A stretch of DNA of 5,266 bases from Clostridia bacterium (GTDB lineage Bacteria > Bacillota > Clostridia > Oscillospirales > Acutalibacteraceae): the NCBI GenBank assembly GCA_900767015.1, contig CAAFXQ010000240.1, positions 1-5,266 of the forward strand, written 5' to 3'. Numbering within the stretch: the first letter of the stretch is position 1; every line of letters begins with the position of its first letter. The position numbers and the translations under genes are program-made. This document shows positions 4,949-5,266 of this stretch, one piece after another. Under the pieces are notes generated by a model. That model saw only the letters and a program-made list of their open reading frames with translations. It searched no databases and was not told the origin of the DNA.

Positions 4949-5266
4949 TCAGTCTCCCCTGTCGGGAATTTTCAACCGTAACACAAACTGCGGCCTTGAC
5001 ACGACTGTCATCTGAGCGCCCGAGTCTTCGGCTTTTTTCCGAAGAGAGGAAAGCCCGCCGCCCTCAACAATATCCTTTTCGGGCGGTATTCCGTCGTTTG
5101 TGTATTCAACAACCGTTTCCCCATTCTGTCTGTCAATACGGATATCAAGCCTTTCGGCTCTTGCGTGATGAACGGCATTGGTAAGGCATTCCCGTGCGCC
5201 GATGAGGATAAGACTTTTCGCCGTATTGTCGTTTTCGGGCAGACTTCCCCTTACGCTTAAAGAGAT
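4949..5266 (-). CDS. sensor histidine kinase, C-terminal ATPase end (partial)
   Basis: The minus-strand frame is open from the window edge (base 5266) to the TGA at 4951-4949, giving the last 105 residues. It is the HATPase_c domain of a two-component kinase. The N box is at ECLTNAVHHA (26-35), with the glutamate and asparagine that coordinate magnesium-ATP. The G1 box is at YTNDGIPPE (55-63), and the G2-like box at EGGGLSSLRKKAEDSGAQMT (68-87). The C-terminal strand FVLRLKIP (94-101) closes the domain. This arrangement fits kinases paired with NarL/LuxR-type regulators. The phosphoacceptor histidine and any sensor or membrane region lie outside the window, so the signal cannot be guessed. 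It precedes the response regulator by 49 bases and is probably in the same operon. It is incomplete only because the window ends; I see no frameshift. Confidence 0.88.
   Translation of the reverse strand: MSLSVRGSLPENDNTAKSLILIGARECLTNAVHHARAERLDIRIDRQNGETVVEYTNDGIPPEKDIVEGGGLSSLRKKAEDSGAQMTVVSRPQFVLRLKIPDRGD

Noticed and set aside
4996..5184. Plus-strand open frame of 62 codons
   Set aside because: It lies opposite the histidine kinase ATPase domain, whose N, G1 and G2 boxes show the true frame is on the minus strand.

Overview
The window looks like chromosomal DNA of a Gram-positive anaerobe in the class Clostridia, probably an Oscillospirales/Ruminococcaceae-like gut bacterium. This rests on moderate G+C by eye, purine-rich Shine-Dalgarno (SD) sites, a consensus SigA promoter, short tightly packed operons, and the family mix: an RlmA-type rRNA methyltransferase, an ECF sigma factor with a membrane-anchored beta-propeller partner, and a NarL-type two-component pair. 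The genus is inference. I see no phage genes, transposase, CRISPR array, tRNA or rRNA.

Layout. Bases 1-292 hold no supported gene. They contain a 106-base imperfect palindrome (28-133), a smaller inverted repeat (138-168) and a strong SigA promoter (233-261). That promoter drives a 23S rRNA guanine-N1 methyltransferase of the RlmA family, whose start is best placed at TTG 302. The methyltransferase stop codon abuts the stop codon of a 56-residue conserved-looking small protein on the minus strand, with no base between them (1114/1115). A roughly 150-base intergenic region (1286-1435) separates that small gene from a divergent plus-strand operon.

That operon encodes an ECF sigma factor (1436-1954) and, 15 bases later, a 723-residue single-pass membrane protein (1970-4141). 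The second protein has about 50 cytosolic residues, one transmembrane helix, a Thr/Ala-rich linker and a large extracytoplasmic beta-propeller (COG4880/PF09826 type). The arrangement suggests a sigma factor controlled by an atypical membrane partner: the cytosolic tail would hold the sigma factor and the propeller would sense something outside the cell. This is the most interesting candidate system in the window, but the anti-sigma role is inferred from gene order and topology.

A bidirectional terminator hairpin (4235-4262) separates this operon from a minus-strand two-component operon: the C-terminal ATPase end of a histidine kinase cut by the window edge (4949-5266), then a complete NarL/LuxR-type response regulator (4258-4899). 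The terminator overlaps the regulator's stop codon and has a T-tract on both strands, so it can serve both convergent operons.
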